Positions 37,380 to 45,492 of a DNA stretch of 64,000 bases are shown piece after piece (the first letter of the stretch is position 1; every line of letters begins with the position of its first letter). Below the pieces are notes generated by a model, which saw only the letters and a program-made list of their open reading frames with translations, ran no database searches and had not been told where the DNA came from. Source of the DNA: JAIBJN01 sp963839745. GTDB taxonomy: Bacteria > Actinomycetota > Thermoleophilia > Gaiellales > Gaiellaceae. Both the position numbers and the translations under genes were made by a program. The stretch lies in contig CAWIWC010000017.1 in the NCBI GenBank assembly GCA_963839745.1, positions 124,001 through 188,000 of the forward strand, in the 5' to 3' direction.

Positions 37380-38117
37380 GCCAGGTAGTAGTCGAACTCG
37401 TAGCTGACTGTGCGTCGCCGTCGGCGGCTGGGCGCCGGGGCTGTGAAGAACTCGAGTGATGAAGTTGTCAAACGTTGGGTCTGGCTGGCATGATCGATTT
37501 CGGGTTGTAGTCGAAGTTCCCGGTGACCTTCTGAGTCCAGATGCCGTGCCACACCCCGCTTTCGGGCGCGTCGACGAACAGACTCCGGCGTCCGTCGCAG
37601 CCGGGATGCTGCCCGCCGGTCACCGTCGTGAAGGTTCCGTTCATGTCGTAGCGAGTGACCATGAAGCCTGTCCCGTCCTCGGCCGGCTTGACCGTGAAGA
37701 AGCGATCCATGCTAGACAGCGCCCACGGAGGTCTGGCCGGGGTCGTCGGTCGCGCACCCGGTGTCAGGTCGATCCGCGAGGTGAACGGGGCCAAACAGCC
37801 CAAGACGTCGGCTACAGCCGAGTTGAGGTCTGCTGCCGCGATGGTTCCGTTCGAGGATGGTCGGCGCTGGAAACGGTTCCGTCCTTGATGTCGGCGCTGG
37901 CGACGATGTTGTTCTTGATGTCGGCGCTGGTCAGAGTTCCGTCCTTGATGTCGGCGCTGACGATGTTGTTGTTCTTGAGGTCGGCGCTGGCAACAGTGTT
38001 GTTCTTGATGTCAGCACCCGTGATGAGCGCGGCGGCTGTCGCCGTGGCGGCCGTCACAATCAGGACGGCTACTGCTCCAAGTGCAACTCCAGAGAGGGTG
38101 GGCGGTCTGACACGCAT
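37380..38117 (-). pseudogene. Decayed secreted protein with SADIK decapeptide repeats
   Basis: AGGAGG then ATG at 38117, basic N terminus, signal peptide (VALGAVAVLIVTAATATAAA), then five near-repeats of ten residues (GADIKNNTVA, SADLKNNNIV, SADIKDGTLT, SADIKNNIVA, SADIKDGTVS). The frame is lost near 37812-37860. Pieces of a conserved-looking domain then appear in other frames: FFTVKPAEDGTGFMVTRYDM and VTGGQHPGCDGRRSLFV (37468-37700), then VSYEFDYYLAC (near 37390-37420). More than one frame change is needed, so real decay is likely. Confidence 0.6.
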
Positions 38118-38348
38118 ATGACGACCTCCTGGCGGCCTATTTCGCCCAGTCCCACACCGGGCTGAATGCCGAACGTACAACTCTCCCCTCCCACATGCAA
38201 GGATCCCCCGGATGAAGTCGCGAATGAGCACGAGCGGCCTAGATTGCTAATTCGCGGGCAGGTACGTCTCTCGCGCCGTAGCCCTGACCGTCAACGAACG
38301 ACGCGGCGGCCCGCTTGCACCGATGGAAATCTTGGAAATGTCTGTGAA

Positions 38349-38383
38349 AAACATGAGGCCGCCGAAAGAGCGGCCTCATGTTT
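38349..38383. terminator. Bidirectional terminator
   Basis: A 14-bp perfect stem (38349-38362 with 38370-38383), loop CGAAAGA, flanked by A-rich sequence on the left and TTTATT on the right. It lies between the decayed repeat-protein gene and the HAD remnant. Confidence 0.75.
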
Positions 38384-38594
38384 ATTCGCGCGCGTTTTCG
38401 GGGCTAGCAGCGGCCCGGAGCAGAACGGTCGGTAGGCCGCAATCCTTCGTGGGACGTGATCTCGGCCGCCCGCCGTTATCCGCAAGGCGTTGTAGACGAC
38501 GATGCTGTTCGACCGCCCGTGCTCGCAGCGGCGAACGAGATCCTCCAGCCGGCGTTCGGGCACCGGCATCGCGCCCGAGACGTCTGTCTCGATA

Positions 38595-38680
38595 CGCTCC
38601 TCGCCGTGCTTGAGCCACAACCCGACGGCGTCGTGGAATCGATCGCGGGCGTCCCGGCCTACCTGCGGGAGCAGTCGTGA
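38595..38680 (+). pseudogene. Remnant of a HAD phosphatase 3' end
   Basis: TLLAVLEPQPDGVVESIAGV then PAYLREQS and stop. It aligns with the C terminus of the HAD protein (KTLAVADPQPDAVIDSIADL then PALLSRQ). The TGA overlaps the acpS GTG, the same GTGA coupling used by intact operons here, so this is probably the original end of the HAD gene, separated from its body by the 1.8-kb island. Confidence 0.6.
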
Positions 38681-39045
38681 AGGTCGGCCTCGACGTGATC
38701 GAGATCGACCGCGTCCGCGCCACGCTCGAGCGCTACCCGAGCTTCCGCGAGCGGTGCTTCACCGAGGCGGAGCGGGCCTACTGCGACTCGCGCGCCAACC
38801 CCGCCCAGCATTACGCGGCCCGCTTTGCCGGCAAGGAGGCCGTGGGGAAGGCGCTCGGCTTCGGGGTCGCGCGGGCGTTTGCGTGGAAGGACGTCGAGAT
38901 CGCCGGCCGGCCCAAGCCGTCCGTGCGGCTCTCGGGCCAGGTCGAGGACTGGTCGCGGCGCCTGGGCGCCGGCCCGCTCGACCTCTCCATGACGCACTCG
39001 AAGGGCATCGCCGCGGCCGTCTGCGTCGCCGTCGTTCCGGAATGA
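38677..39045 (+). CDS. acpS: Holo-[acyl-carrier-protein] synthase
   Basis: A 122-residue phosphopantetheinyl transferase charging ACP from CoA. VGLDVIEIDRVRATLERY and ARFAGKEAVGKALGFGV (metal-binding Asp, and Glu/Lys) are diagnostic, with LDLSMTHSKGIAAAV near the end. GTG start inside the remnant stop; stop overlaps nnr (ATGA). The order acpS-nnr-alr is common in actinobacteria. Confidence 0.95.
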   Translation: MKVGLDVIEIDRVRATLERYPSFRERCFTEAERAYCDSRANPAQHYAARFAGKEAVGKALGFGVARAFAWKDVEIAGRPKPSVRLSGQVEDWSRRLGAGPLDLSMTHSKGIAAAVCVAVVPE

Positions 39046-40520
39046 CCTGGGCCGAGCCTCTCTACACGGCCGAGGAGATGCGCGCCGCGGAGGCGGCGTA
39101 TCCGGGCGCGACGGTCGAGTTGATGGAGCGCGCCGGGACGGCCGTCGTCCAGGAGGTGCTCTCCCGCTTCCCCGACGCCGAGCGCGTGGCCGTCTGCTGC
39201 GGCACGGGCTCCAACGGCGGCGACGGCCTTCTCGTCGCCGCCGAGCTCGCGCGTGCGGGCAAGCGCTCGGTCGTGCGCATCGTCGGCTCGGAGGAGAAGA
39301 TCTCGGGCGACTCCGCGGTCATGCTCGGCCGGGCCCGGGACGCCGGCGTCGCCTTCGTCGACGAGCAGACGCCCGCGGACGTCGTCGTCGACGCGCTCTT
39401 CGGCACCGGCTTCCGCGGCAAGCCGAGGCCGGACGCGATGCGGGTGATCGCCGAGGTGAACGCGGCCGGCGTGCCGATCGTCGCGGTCGACCTCCCGTCC
39501 GGCGTCGATGCCTCCACGGGCAAGGTCGAAGGCTCTGCCGTGCAGGCGGCCGTCACGGTCACCTTCCACGCGCCCAAGGTCGGCCACGTCGTCGCGCCCG
39601 GCCGCTTCCACGCTGGCGAGCTCGTCGTCGCCGACATCGGCCTCGCACCGGCGCCGACCCGCGTCCGCCGTGCGAACCGGAAGACGCTGAGGCTCGTGCC
39701 TCGCCGCAGCGAGCGCGACAACAAGTACTCGGCGGGATCCGTGCTCGTCGTGGGCGGGTCGCTCGGGCTCACGGGAGCGCCCTCGCTCACTTCCGAGGCG
39801 GCGCTCCGCGCCGGCGCGGGCATCGTCACCGCCTGCGTGCCCGCATCGCTGAACCTCGTCTTCGAGCAGCGGCTGGTCGAGGTCATGACCAGGCCGTGCC
39901 CGGACGAGGACGGGACGATGACGCCCGAGGCGGCGGACGAGATCCTCGTCGCCGCCGAGCGCGCCCGTGCGGTGGCGCTCGGCCCTGGCCTGGGGCGGAC
40001 CGAGGGCACGCGCGCGCTCGTCGGCTTCCTGCTCGACAGGCTCGAGAAGCCGATCGTCCTCGACGCCGACGGGCTCTGGGCCGTTGCGGGCCACCTCGAC
40101 TGGATCTTCGCCCGCGAGGCGGCCACTGTCCTCACCCCGCACGCCGGCGAGCTGGGCCGCCTGCTCGGCCGCCCGTCGTCCTGGGTGGCGGAGAACCGCC
40201 TCGGCGCCGTCCAGGCGGGCGCCGACGACGCCGGCGCGGTCGTCCTGCTCAAGGGCGTCGACACGCTCGTCGCCGGGCCGGGCAGGGATCCCGTCGTCGC
40301 CGACCTCGGGAACGCGGGCCTCGCCACCGCAGGGAGCGGTGACGTGCTCACCGGGGTGGTCGCGTCGTTCCTCGCCAAGGGCATGGAGGCCGGGCGCGCG
40401 GCCGTTGCGGCCGCCGCTGCGTGCGGGGTCGCCTCGCATGTCGCGGCCGAGCGGCACGGCGAGGCGGGGATGATCGCCCGCGACGTCGTCGAGGCGCTCT
40501 CGCCTGCGCTGTCCGGGTGA
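39042..40520 (+). CDS. nnr: Bifunctional NAD(P)H-hydrate epimerase/dehydratase
   Basis: A 492-residue repair enzyme for hydrated NAD(P)H. N-terminal epimerase domain: YTAEEMRAAEAAYPG, CGTGSNGGDGLLVA, ALFGTGFRG. C-terminal ATP/ADP-dependent dehydratase: SAGSVLVVGGSLGLTGAPSL, ALGPGLGRTEGT, VLTPHAGELGRLLG, and the ATP-site NAGLATAGSGDVLTG. Overlaps acpS and alr, so all are one transcript. Confidence 0.95.
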   Translation: MTWAEPLYTAEEMRAAEAAYPGATVELMERAGTAVVQEVLSRFPDAERVAVCCGTGSNGGDGLLVAAELARAGKRSVVRIVGSEEKISGDSAVMLGRARDAGVAFVDEQTPADVVVDALFGTGFRGKPRPDAMRVIAEVNAAGVPIVAVDLPSGVDASTGKVEGSAVQAAVTVTFHAPKVGHVVAPGRFHAGELVVADIGLAPAPTRVRRANRKTLRLVPRRSERDNKYSAGSVLVVGGSLGLTGAPSLTSEAALRAGAGIVTACVPASLNLVFEQRLVEVMTRPCPDEDGTMTPEAADEILVAAERARAVALGPGLGRTEGTRALVGFLLDRLEKPIVLDADGLWAVAGHLDWIFAREAATVLTPHAGELGRLLGRPSSWVAENRLGAVQAGADDAGAVVLLKGVDTLVAGPGRDPVVADLGNAGLATAGSGDVLTGVVASFLAKGMEAGRAAVAAAAACGVASHVAAERHGEAGMIARDVVEALSPALSG

Positions 40521-41560
40521 ACGGAGCTCCGTTGCCGCGATCCGAGATCACGATCGACCTCGGCGCGCTGCGGCGCAACGTCGGGCGCCTGTGCGAGGCG
40601 GCGGCGCCGGCCGAGGTCTGGGCGGTCGTGAAGGCCGACGCCTACGGCCACGGCGCAGTCGACGCCGGACGGTCGGCGCTCGCCGGCGGCGCGGCCGGGC
40701 TCTGCGTCGCGACCGTGGCCGAGGGGGAAGAGCTGCGGAGGGCCCTGCCGGACGCGCGCATCCTGGTTATGAGCCCGCTCGGCGAGGGGGAGGAGACCCG
40801 TGCGCGCGAAGGGCGGCTCGAGGTCGCGCTCTCGGCCCCGCCCGTTCCGGACGGTTTGGACGTGCACTTCAAGATCGACACCGGCATGGGCAGGTGGGGG
40901 ATGAGTCTCGCCGAGGCGCTCGCGCTCCCTCGCGACCGCCTCGTCGGCTTGATGAGCCACCTCGCCACTGCGGACGAGGCGGACGAATCCTTCGCCCGGG
41001 ACCAGATCCTCAGGTTCGAGGAGGCACGGCGTGCGTTTCCGGGCGTTCCGGCGCACCTCGCGAACAGTGCAGGGGTACTGCGGTTTCCCGAGGCCCGGCT
41101 GGATGCGGTCCGCTGCGGTATCGCCGTCTACGGCCTCTCGCCCTTCGCGGACGACCCGGCGCGCCACGGGCTCGAGCCCGTTCTCTCATGGCGCAGCCAG
41201 GTCGCGCTCACGCGGTCGCTCGCGCCCGGGGAGAGCACGGGCTACGGTCGCCGCTTCGTCGCCGAGGAGCCGACGCGGATCGGCATCGTCCCGGTCGGCT
41301 ATGCGGACGGCTTCCGGCGCGGGCTGACCGGCACGGAGGTGCTCGTCGGGGACGAGCGGCGGCGCGTGGTCGGGACGATCTCGATGGACTCGCTTGCCGT
41401 CGAGCTCGCGGACGAGCCGGTCGGGACGCCGGTGACCTTGATCGGCGACGGGATCCTCGCCGAGGAGCACGCGCGCGTCCTCGGGACGATCAACTACGAG
41501 ATCACCTGCGGCATAGCGCGCGACCCGCGGCGGGCCGTCAGGAGGGTCGTCGATGGATGA
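40517..41560 (+). CDS. alr: Alanine racemase
   Basis: A 347-residue fold-type III PLP enzyme supplying D-alanine. The PLP Lys lies in VWAVVKADAYGHGAVDAG; HFKIDTGMGRWGM and the second catalytic Tyr in VGYADGFRRGL are clear, with GTISMDSLAVEL near the C terminus. Shorter than usual (about 370), mainly in the barrel loops. GTG start overlaps nnr. Confidence 0.94.
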   Translation: MNGAPLPRSEITIDLGALRRNVGRLCEAAAPAEVWAVVKADAYGHGAVDAGRSALAGGAAGLCVATVAEGEELRRALPDARILVMSPLGEGEETRAREGRLEVALSAPPVPDGLDVHFKIDTGMGRWGMSLAEALALPRDRLVGLMSHLATADEADESFARDQILRFEEARRAFPGVPAHLANSAGVLRFPEARLDAVRCGIAVYGLSPFADDPARHGLEPVLSWRSQVALTRSLAPGESTGYGRRFVAEEPTRIGIVPVGYADGFRRGLTGTEVLVGDERRRVVGTISMDSLAVELADEPVGTPVTLIGDGILAEEHARVLGTINYEITCGIARDPRRAVRRVVDG

Positions 41561-42599
41561 CCGCATCCGCCAGGCGGTCGGCGCCGAGCCTGCGTGGGTC
41601 GTCGGCGGCGCGCTGCGCGACGAGCTGCTCGGGCGCGAAGTCGTGGACGTGGACGTCGCCTGCGCCGACCCCGAGCTGGCCGCGCGCCTCTACTCGCGGC
41701 TGGCGGGCGGTGCCGTGTTTCCGCTCTCGGAGCGGCACGGAGCCTGGCGGGTGGCCTTCCGGGCCGGCAGCACGGTCGACTTCACGCCGCTCCACGGGGA
41801 GACGATCGAGGACGACCTCGCCAGTCGCGACTTCACGGTCAACGCGATGGCGCGGCCGCTCGAAGGCGGCGACCTCGTCGACCCGCTCGGCGGTGAGGCG
41901 GATCTCGCTGCCGCCCGGCTCCGCGCCGTCTCACCGGCGATCTTCGACGACGACCCGCACCGGCTCCTGCGCGCCGTCCGCCTCGAGGACGAGCTCGGCT
42001 TCCGGCTGGACGAGGAGACGGAAAGCCTCGTGCGCGAGCACGCCGAGCACGCCGGCGAGCCCGCGGGAGAGCGGATCCTGGGCGAGCTCGAGCGCATGTC
42101 GCCCGACGGGCTCCGACGCGCCGGCGACCTCGGCCTCCTCGCGCCGCTGGGCGGAGATCTCCAGGGGCTCGAGCGCGTCGATCTCGTCGACACGCCGGGG
42201 TTCGTGCTCGTGGCCGTCTTCGGCGAGCGGCTGCTGAAGCTGCCGATCTCCAACGAGCTCCGCCGCTTCGCCCGCACGCTCCTGGCCGCCGAGCGGCCGG
42301 CGGACGACTCGCCGCGCGCGATCCACCGGTTCCGCAGGCGCACCGAGCCGTGGGCGCTGAGCGCACTCGCATTCCTCGGGGCGACCGACCTCTACGACGC
42401 GGTGCGTGCGGCCCGAGCGGCCGAGCCCCCCGAGCCGCTGCTGCGGGGCGAGGACATCCTCGAGCTCGGCATCGCGCCGGGGCCCGAGGTCGGCCGCCTG
42501 CTCGAGCTCGTCGCCGAGGAACGAGCCGTCGGCACGATCAGGAGCAGGGACGAGGCGCTGGAACTCGTCTCCCGCGAGCTCACCGAAGAGCCCAAGTAA
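41553..42599 (+). CDS. CCA-adding / poly(A) polymerase-type tRNA nucleotidyltransferase
   Basis: A 348-residue class II nucleotidyltransferase. WVVGGALRDELLGREVVDVDVA holds the GG and DxD active site; RDFTVNAMARPL, DDPHRLLRAVRLEDELGF and ESLVREHAEHAGEPAGERI follow. No C-terminal HD domain, unlike many CCA enzymes, so CCA addition versus polyadenylation is unresolved. It overlaps alr by 8 bases. Its stop lies inside a palindrome. Confidence 0.87.
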   Translation: MDDRIRQAVGAEPAWVVGGALRDELLGREVVDVDVACADPELAARLYSRLAGGAVFPLSERHGAWRVAFRAGSTVDFTPLHGETIEDDLASRDFTVNAMARPLEGGDLVDPLGGEADLAAARLRAVSPAIFDDDPHRLLRAVRLEDELGFRLDEETESLVREHAEHAGEPAGERILGELERMSPDGLRRAGDLGLLAPLGGDLQGLERVDLVDTPGFVLVAVFGERLLKLPISNELRRFARTLLAAERPADDSPRAIHRFRRRTEPWALSALAFLGATDLYDAVRAARAAEPPEPLLRGEDILELGIAPGPEVGRLLELVAEERAVGTIRSRDEALELVSRELTEEPK

Positions 42600-42615
42600 C
42601 ACTCTGTTACTTGGG
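42591..42615. repeat. Palindrome copy 1 overlapping the nucleotidyltransferase stop
   Basis: CCCAAGTAACA-CTC-TGTTACTTGGG, an 11-bp stem that includes the TAA stop. The 23 bases 42592-42614 recur with one mismatch at 42981-43003. Confidence 0.75.
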
Positions 42616-42673
42616 ATGGTCTTAGCGCCACCCCGGCACAAAGCTGCGCGTCGCACCGCGCCAGCCTTTGGGG

Positions 42674-42988
42674 ATGGTCCCCGCCGCGCCGCGGCTGCAT
42701 CCCCGGCTCGTGAACGAGATCATCCGGCTGAGCAAGTCGCGGCTCACCGCGGCGGAGATCACCCGCCGCGTGGGCGCCAAGGCGATGGACGACGGGCTGC
42801 CGCGGCCGAGCTACGAGCGAGTGCGCGTGCTGGTCCATGAGGCCCGAGAGCGCGCCCTCGAGCCATCGACTGCAGATGTGCTTCTCGACGTGGCCTTCCG
42901 TGTCCGGCCTCCGGACGCCATCGGCGCACACCTGGCGGGCACCTTGCCACCCGGACGGTCCACCCGAAGACGACGGACCTCCAAGTAA
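42674..42988 (+). CDS. Helix-turn-helix protein
   Basis: A 104-residue protein. Residues 8-55 look like a homeodomain-type HTH (LVNEIIRLSKSRLTAAEITRRVG and SYERVRVLVHEARER); the tail is basic (RSTRRRRTSK). No dimer or ligand domain. It lies alone between two near-identical palindromes, the second of which contains its stop codon, so it may bind them or be carried with them. Confidence 0.6.
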   Translation: MVPAAPRLHPRLVNEIIRLSKSRLTAAEITRRVGAKAMDDGLPRPSYERVRVLVHEARERALEPSTADVLLDVAFRVRPPDAIGAHLAGTLPPGRSTRRRRTSK

Positions 42989-43005
42989 CACTGTGTTACT
43001 TGGAG
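42979..43005. repeat. Palindrome copy 2 overlapping the HTH-gene stop
   Basis: CTCCAAGTAACAC-T-GTGTTACTTGGAG, a 13-bp stem that includes the TAA stop of the HTH gene. The outer pairs differ from copy 1 yet remain complementary. Confidence 0.75.
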
Positions 43006-43007
43006 GG

Positions 43008-43526
43008 CTAGCGCCACTTGACCGTGCAGCCGACCGGTGGGGTCTCCTGCACGGCGGGAGTCGATCCCGCGAGAGCTGCGTCGAGGGCGGGGCGGAGGTA
43101 TGGGTCGGCGCCGTCCGGGTCGGTGTGGTCCGAGTCCGGCGCGCCGTGATAGACGAGGCGGTGGTCGGCGTCGAAGACGAAGACCTCGGGGGTGCGCGCC
43201 GCACCGTACGTCGTGGCCGTCTCCTGCGTCTCGTCGTAGAGGAAGGGGAACACGAAGCCCTTCTCCTCGGCCCGTTGCCGCATGTCGTCCGGCCCGTCGC
43301 CGAGATAGCCCGCGTTCGGGTTCACCGCGACGAGCGCCGCGCGTCCCGCGTAGTCGCGCGCGACGTCGTTGAGGCGGTCTTCCCAGGCCACGACGTACGG
43401 GCAGTGGCAGCACGAGAAGACGACGGCGAGGGGCTGTCCGCGGTAGTCCGAGAGGCTGTACGTGGCGCCGTCCGTCCCCGGCAGCGAGAACTCGGGAGCA
43501 GGGTCTCCGAGCCTGAGCGCTGCCAT
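43008..43526 (-). CDS. Thioredoxin-fold peroxiredoxin/TlpA-like protein
   Basis: A 172-residue AhpC/TSA-like protein. GDPAPEFSLPGTDGATYSLSDYRGQP and the redox site VVFSCCHCPYVVAWEDRL (C-H-C-P preceded by Cys), then VAVNPNAGY and TPEVFVFDADHRLVYHG. Resembles soluble resA/ykuV-like proteins in which the CxxC is replaced by CCHC. No signal peptide, so cytoplasmic. ATG at 43526 with a TAGAAC box 8 bases upstream. Confidence 0.82.
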   Translation of the reverse strand: MAALRLGDPAPEFSLPGTDGATYSLSDYRGQPLAVVFSCCHCPYVVAWEDRLNDVARDYAGRAALVAVNPNAGYLGDGPDDMRQRAEEKGFVFPFLYDETQETATTYGAARTPEVFVFDADHRLVYHGAPDSDHTDPDGADPYLRPALDAALAGSTPAVQETPPVGCTVKWR

Positions 43527-43580
43527 GGCGCAAGGTTCTATCACGACCGTGACGGCCGGCGGCGGGTGCCGACCGGTATC

Positions 43581-43612
43581 GCCCCGTGCTAACCCTCCCG
43601 TTAGCACGGGGC
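43581..43612. terminator. Stem-loop between the secreted and thioredoxin-fold genes
   Basis: A 13-bp perfect stem (43581-43593 with 43600-43612), loop CCTCCC. It follows the leftward gene ending at 43658 and precedes the start of the next, as a terminator would; no T-run. Confidence 0.6.
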
Positions 43613-43657
43613 GCCTACCCGCCGTCCGGGTTGCGGACAGCGGTCGCCAGTGCTGCT

Positions 43658-44131
43658 CTACTTCGTCAAGGCCGCACAGGCCTTTTCGACGTTCCCTTCG
43701 AGGCTGTGCTGTGGCTCGAGGATCGCCTCACCCGTCTCGAGGTCGATCTTCAGGACACCCGCGAAATTGAACGGGACCTGACCGATGACCATGAGGATCG
43801 CCGTGCCGTCCGGCTCGATCCGGACGAGGTCCGCGCCGACATCCCGGAACCGGTAGGCGTTGTCGCCTGCCATCGCAGTGAGCCCGATGCTGATGGTCGT
43901 GAGCTCGGCGACGCCGGTTCCTCCGCCTTCGAACGTCCGGGCAATGACGTGCCCTTGCGCACGGGTCGTGACCGGGACGCCGCACTCCGCGGTCAGGATG
44001 TCGTCCTCGAACGCCTCGTCGATGTCGAACCGCTCCATCGTCGGCTTCCCCGCGAACGCTCCGGGGGCGACGACCGCCGCGACCACGAGGACGCCGGCGA
44101 GCCAGATGCTGATGCCTCGGGTTCTTCTCAT
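43658..44131 (-). CDS. Secreted hypothetical protein
   Basis: A 157-residue protein with a signal peptide (MRRTRGISIWLAGVLVVAAV to about residue 27), two Cys in the mature part (ECGVPV, KACAALTK) and alternating beta strands (HVIARTFEGG, ADLVRIEPDGTAILMV). Shine-Dalgarno GGGGAG precedes the ATG. No family recognised. Confidence 0.65.
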   Translation of the reverse strand: MRRTRGISIWLAGVLVVAAVVAPGAFAGKPTMERFDIDEAFEDDILTAECGVPVTTRAQGHVIARTFEGGGTGVAELTTISIGLTAMAGDNAYRFRDVGADLVRIEPDGTAILMVIGQVPFNFAGVLKIDLETGEAILEPQHSLEGNVEKACAALTK

Positions 44132-44173
44132 GCTGCCCCTTTTCTCCCCCCTCCCGTGTCAATCAGTGGTAAC

Positions 44174-44225
44174 ACAGCACTTCGAACACGGTCTATGGGC
44201 CAAAAACAGCACTTCGAACACGGTC
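44174..44225. repeat. Two 20-bp direct repeats upstream of the acyltransferase gene
   Basis: ACAGCACTTCGAACACGGTC occurs at 44174-44193 and 44206-44225, 32 bases apart (three helical turns). Each contains the palindrome TTCGAA, and the following bases (GGCCAAA) are also alike. Looks like a paired operator for the gene at 44362 or for its leftward neighbour. Confidence 0.5.
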
Positions 44226-44361
44226 AAATCGGCCAAACGCCCCATTGACGCGACGAGGGACCTACGTATCGGGCGGCGCTGCTCGCCGTTGGCATCCGGT
44301 TAGCATTGGGGCCGCAAACCCGCATGGAAACACAAGAAATCTCTAGCGCAAGGAAATAGAC

Positions 44362-45492
44362 GTGCCCGACCTCTACGACGCTGTCGGCCACGGGATGTGG
44401 GCGTACTCCCATGCCGCGTTTCGCGTCACGACGCTGAGCGCCGGGAGGTTCGCGCCGGAGCCCGGAACGCTGGTCGTGGCGACGCACAGGCGCGAGACGG
44501 ACGTGCCAATTCTCGGCCCGCCGCTCTACTTCGGGATGGGCGGCCGGCGCAACCGCACGGACCGCCTCCACTTCGCCGCCCGCGACGACATGTTCCTGCC
44601 GGGATTCTTCGCCGGCTTCCCGCCCGACCTCGCCCCGCGCGCTCGCCGGCTCCTCTATCCCGTCGGGGTCGGGCGCTGGCTCCCGCTCGTCAACGTCTTT
44701 CCGATCCGCAGCGCGAGCGTGGCGCGCCTCGGCGAGGTCTTCGCCGCGCGGCCCGACGATCCGCTCGACGAACTCGTGCCCGAGGAGACGGCCGATGTCT
44801 TCCGCGCGCGTGCAGGCTCTGCCGGGCGGCCGGCGCCGGCGCGCGCCGGTGACGCTCTGCACGGCGCCTACGCCGACCTCCTCTGGACGGCCGTCTCGCC
44901 CGGGGAGGGAGTGACGGGCGACCTCGACGACTTCTGGAGCCGCCGCGCCGCCCGGGCGGCCGGCGACTTCCGCCACCTGGTCGGGCTCCTCCGGGACGGG
45001 AGGGTGCTCGTGGTCTTCCCCGAGGGCAGGCCGTCGCCGGACGGCGAGCTCGGCCCGATTCGGCCGGGGATCGGGGCGCTCGTCAGGCGCGGGCGTCCCG
45101 CGGCCCTGCGTCCGCTCGCCATCGCCTACGACCCACTCGTGCGCGGGAGGACGCGCGTCCATCTCGCCCTCGGAGAGCCCGTTGCCCCGCCGGCAGGCGA
45201 CGTGGAGGCCGAGATCCTCGCACTCCTCAAGCGCTCGATGCCGCTGACCACCGGCCAGTTCGTCGCCTCGCGGCTCGAGGAGGGCGCCGAGGCCGATCCG
45301 ACCGCGCTCGAGCGCGACCTGGCGGACGCGGTCGCGCTCGCCCGGGCCGAGGGGCGGCAAGTCGAGCCGGGGCTGGCGACGTCGGAGGGGCGCCGTCGCA
45401 GGCTGGCCGAGGCGCTGGCGGCAGCCCCGCGGCGGTCAGGCGAGCTTCCGTTTCTCGCGCGCGAGCACGCGAGCGCCCACGAGCCCCGCTAG
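44362..45492 (+). CDS. PlsC-like acyltransferase
   Basis: A 376-residue protein of the glycerolipid acyltransferase fold. ATHRRETDVP gives the HxxxxD catalytic motif and VLVVFPEGRPSPDGELG the FPEG motif; GIGALVRRGRPAALRPLAIAY follows. A long insertion of about 100 residues separates the two motifs, and 70 residues of helical tail follow. Probably transfers acyl groups in lipid synthesis; acceptor unknown. AAGGA site before the GTG; stop shares CTAG with the convergent gene. Confidence 0.75.
   Translation: MPDLYDAVGHGMWAYSHAAFRVTTLSAGRFAPEPGTLVVATHRRETDVPILGPPLYFGMGGRRNRTDRLHFAARDDMFLPGFFAGFPPDLAPRARRLLYPVGVGRWLPLVNVFPIRSASVARLGEVFAARPDDPLDELVPEETADVFRARAGSAGRPAPARAGDALHGAYADLLWTAVSPGEGVTGDLDDFWSRRAARAAGDFRHLVGLLRDGRVLVVFPEGRPSPDGELGPIRPGIGALVRRGRPAALRPLAIAYDPLVRGRTRVHLALGEPVAPPAGDVEAEILALLKRSMPLTTGQFVASRLEEGAEADPTALERDLADAVALARAEGRQVEPGLATSEGRRRRLAEALAAAPRRSGELPFLAREHASAHEPR

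Noticed and set aside
37052..37552. 166-codon leftward open frame in the island
   Set aside because: Crosses a strong terminator (37239-37263); only VSYEFDYYLAC looks coding and belongs to the decayed repeat protein.
37870..38010. CRISPR-like array
   Set aside because: The ~30-bp spaced repeats are the DNA of protein decapeptide repeats (SADIK); no constant repeat with variable spacers and no cas genes.
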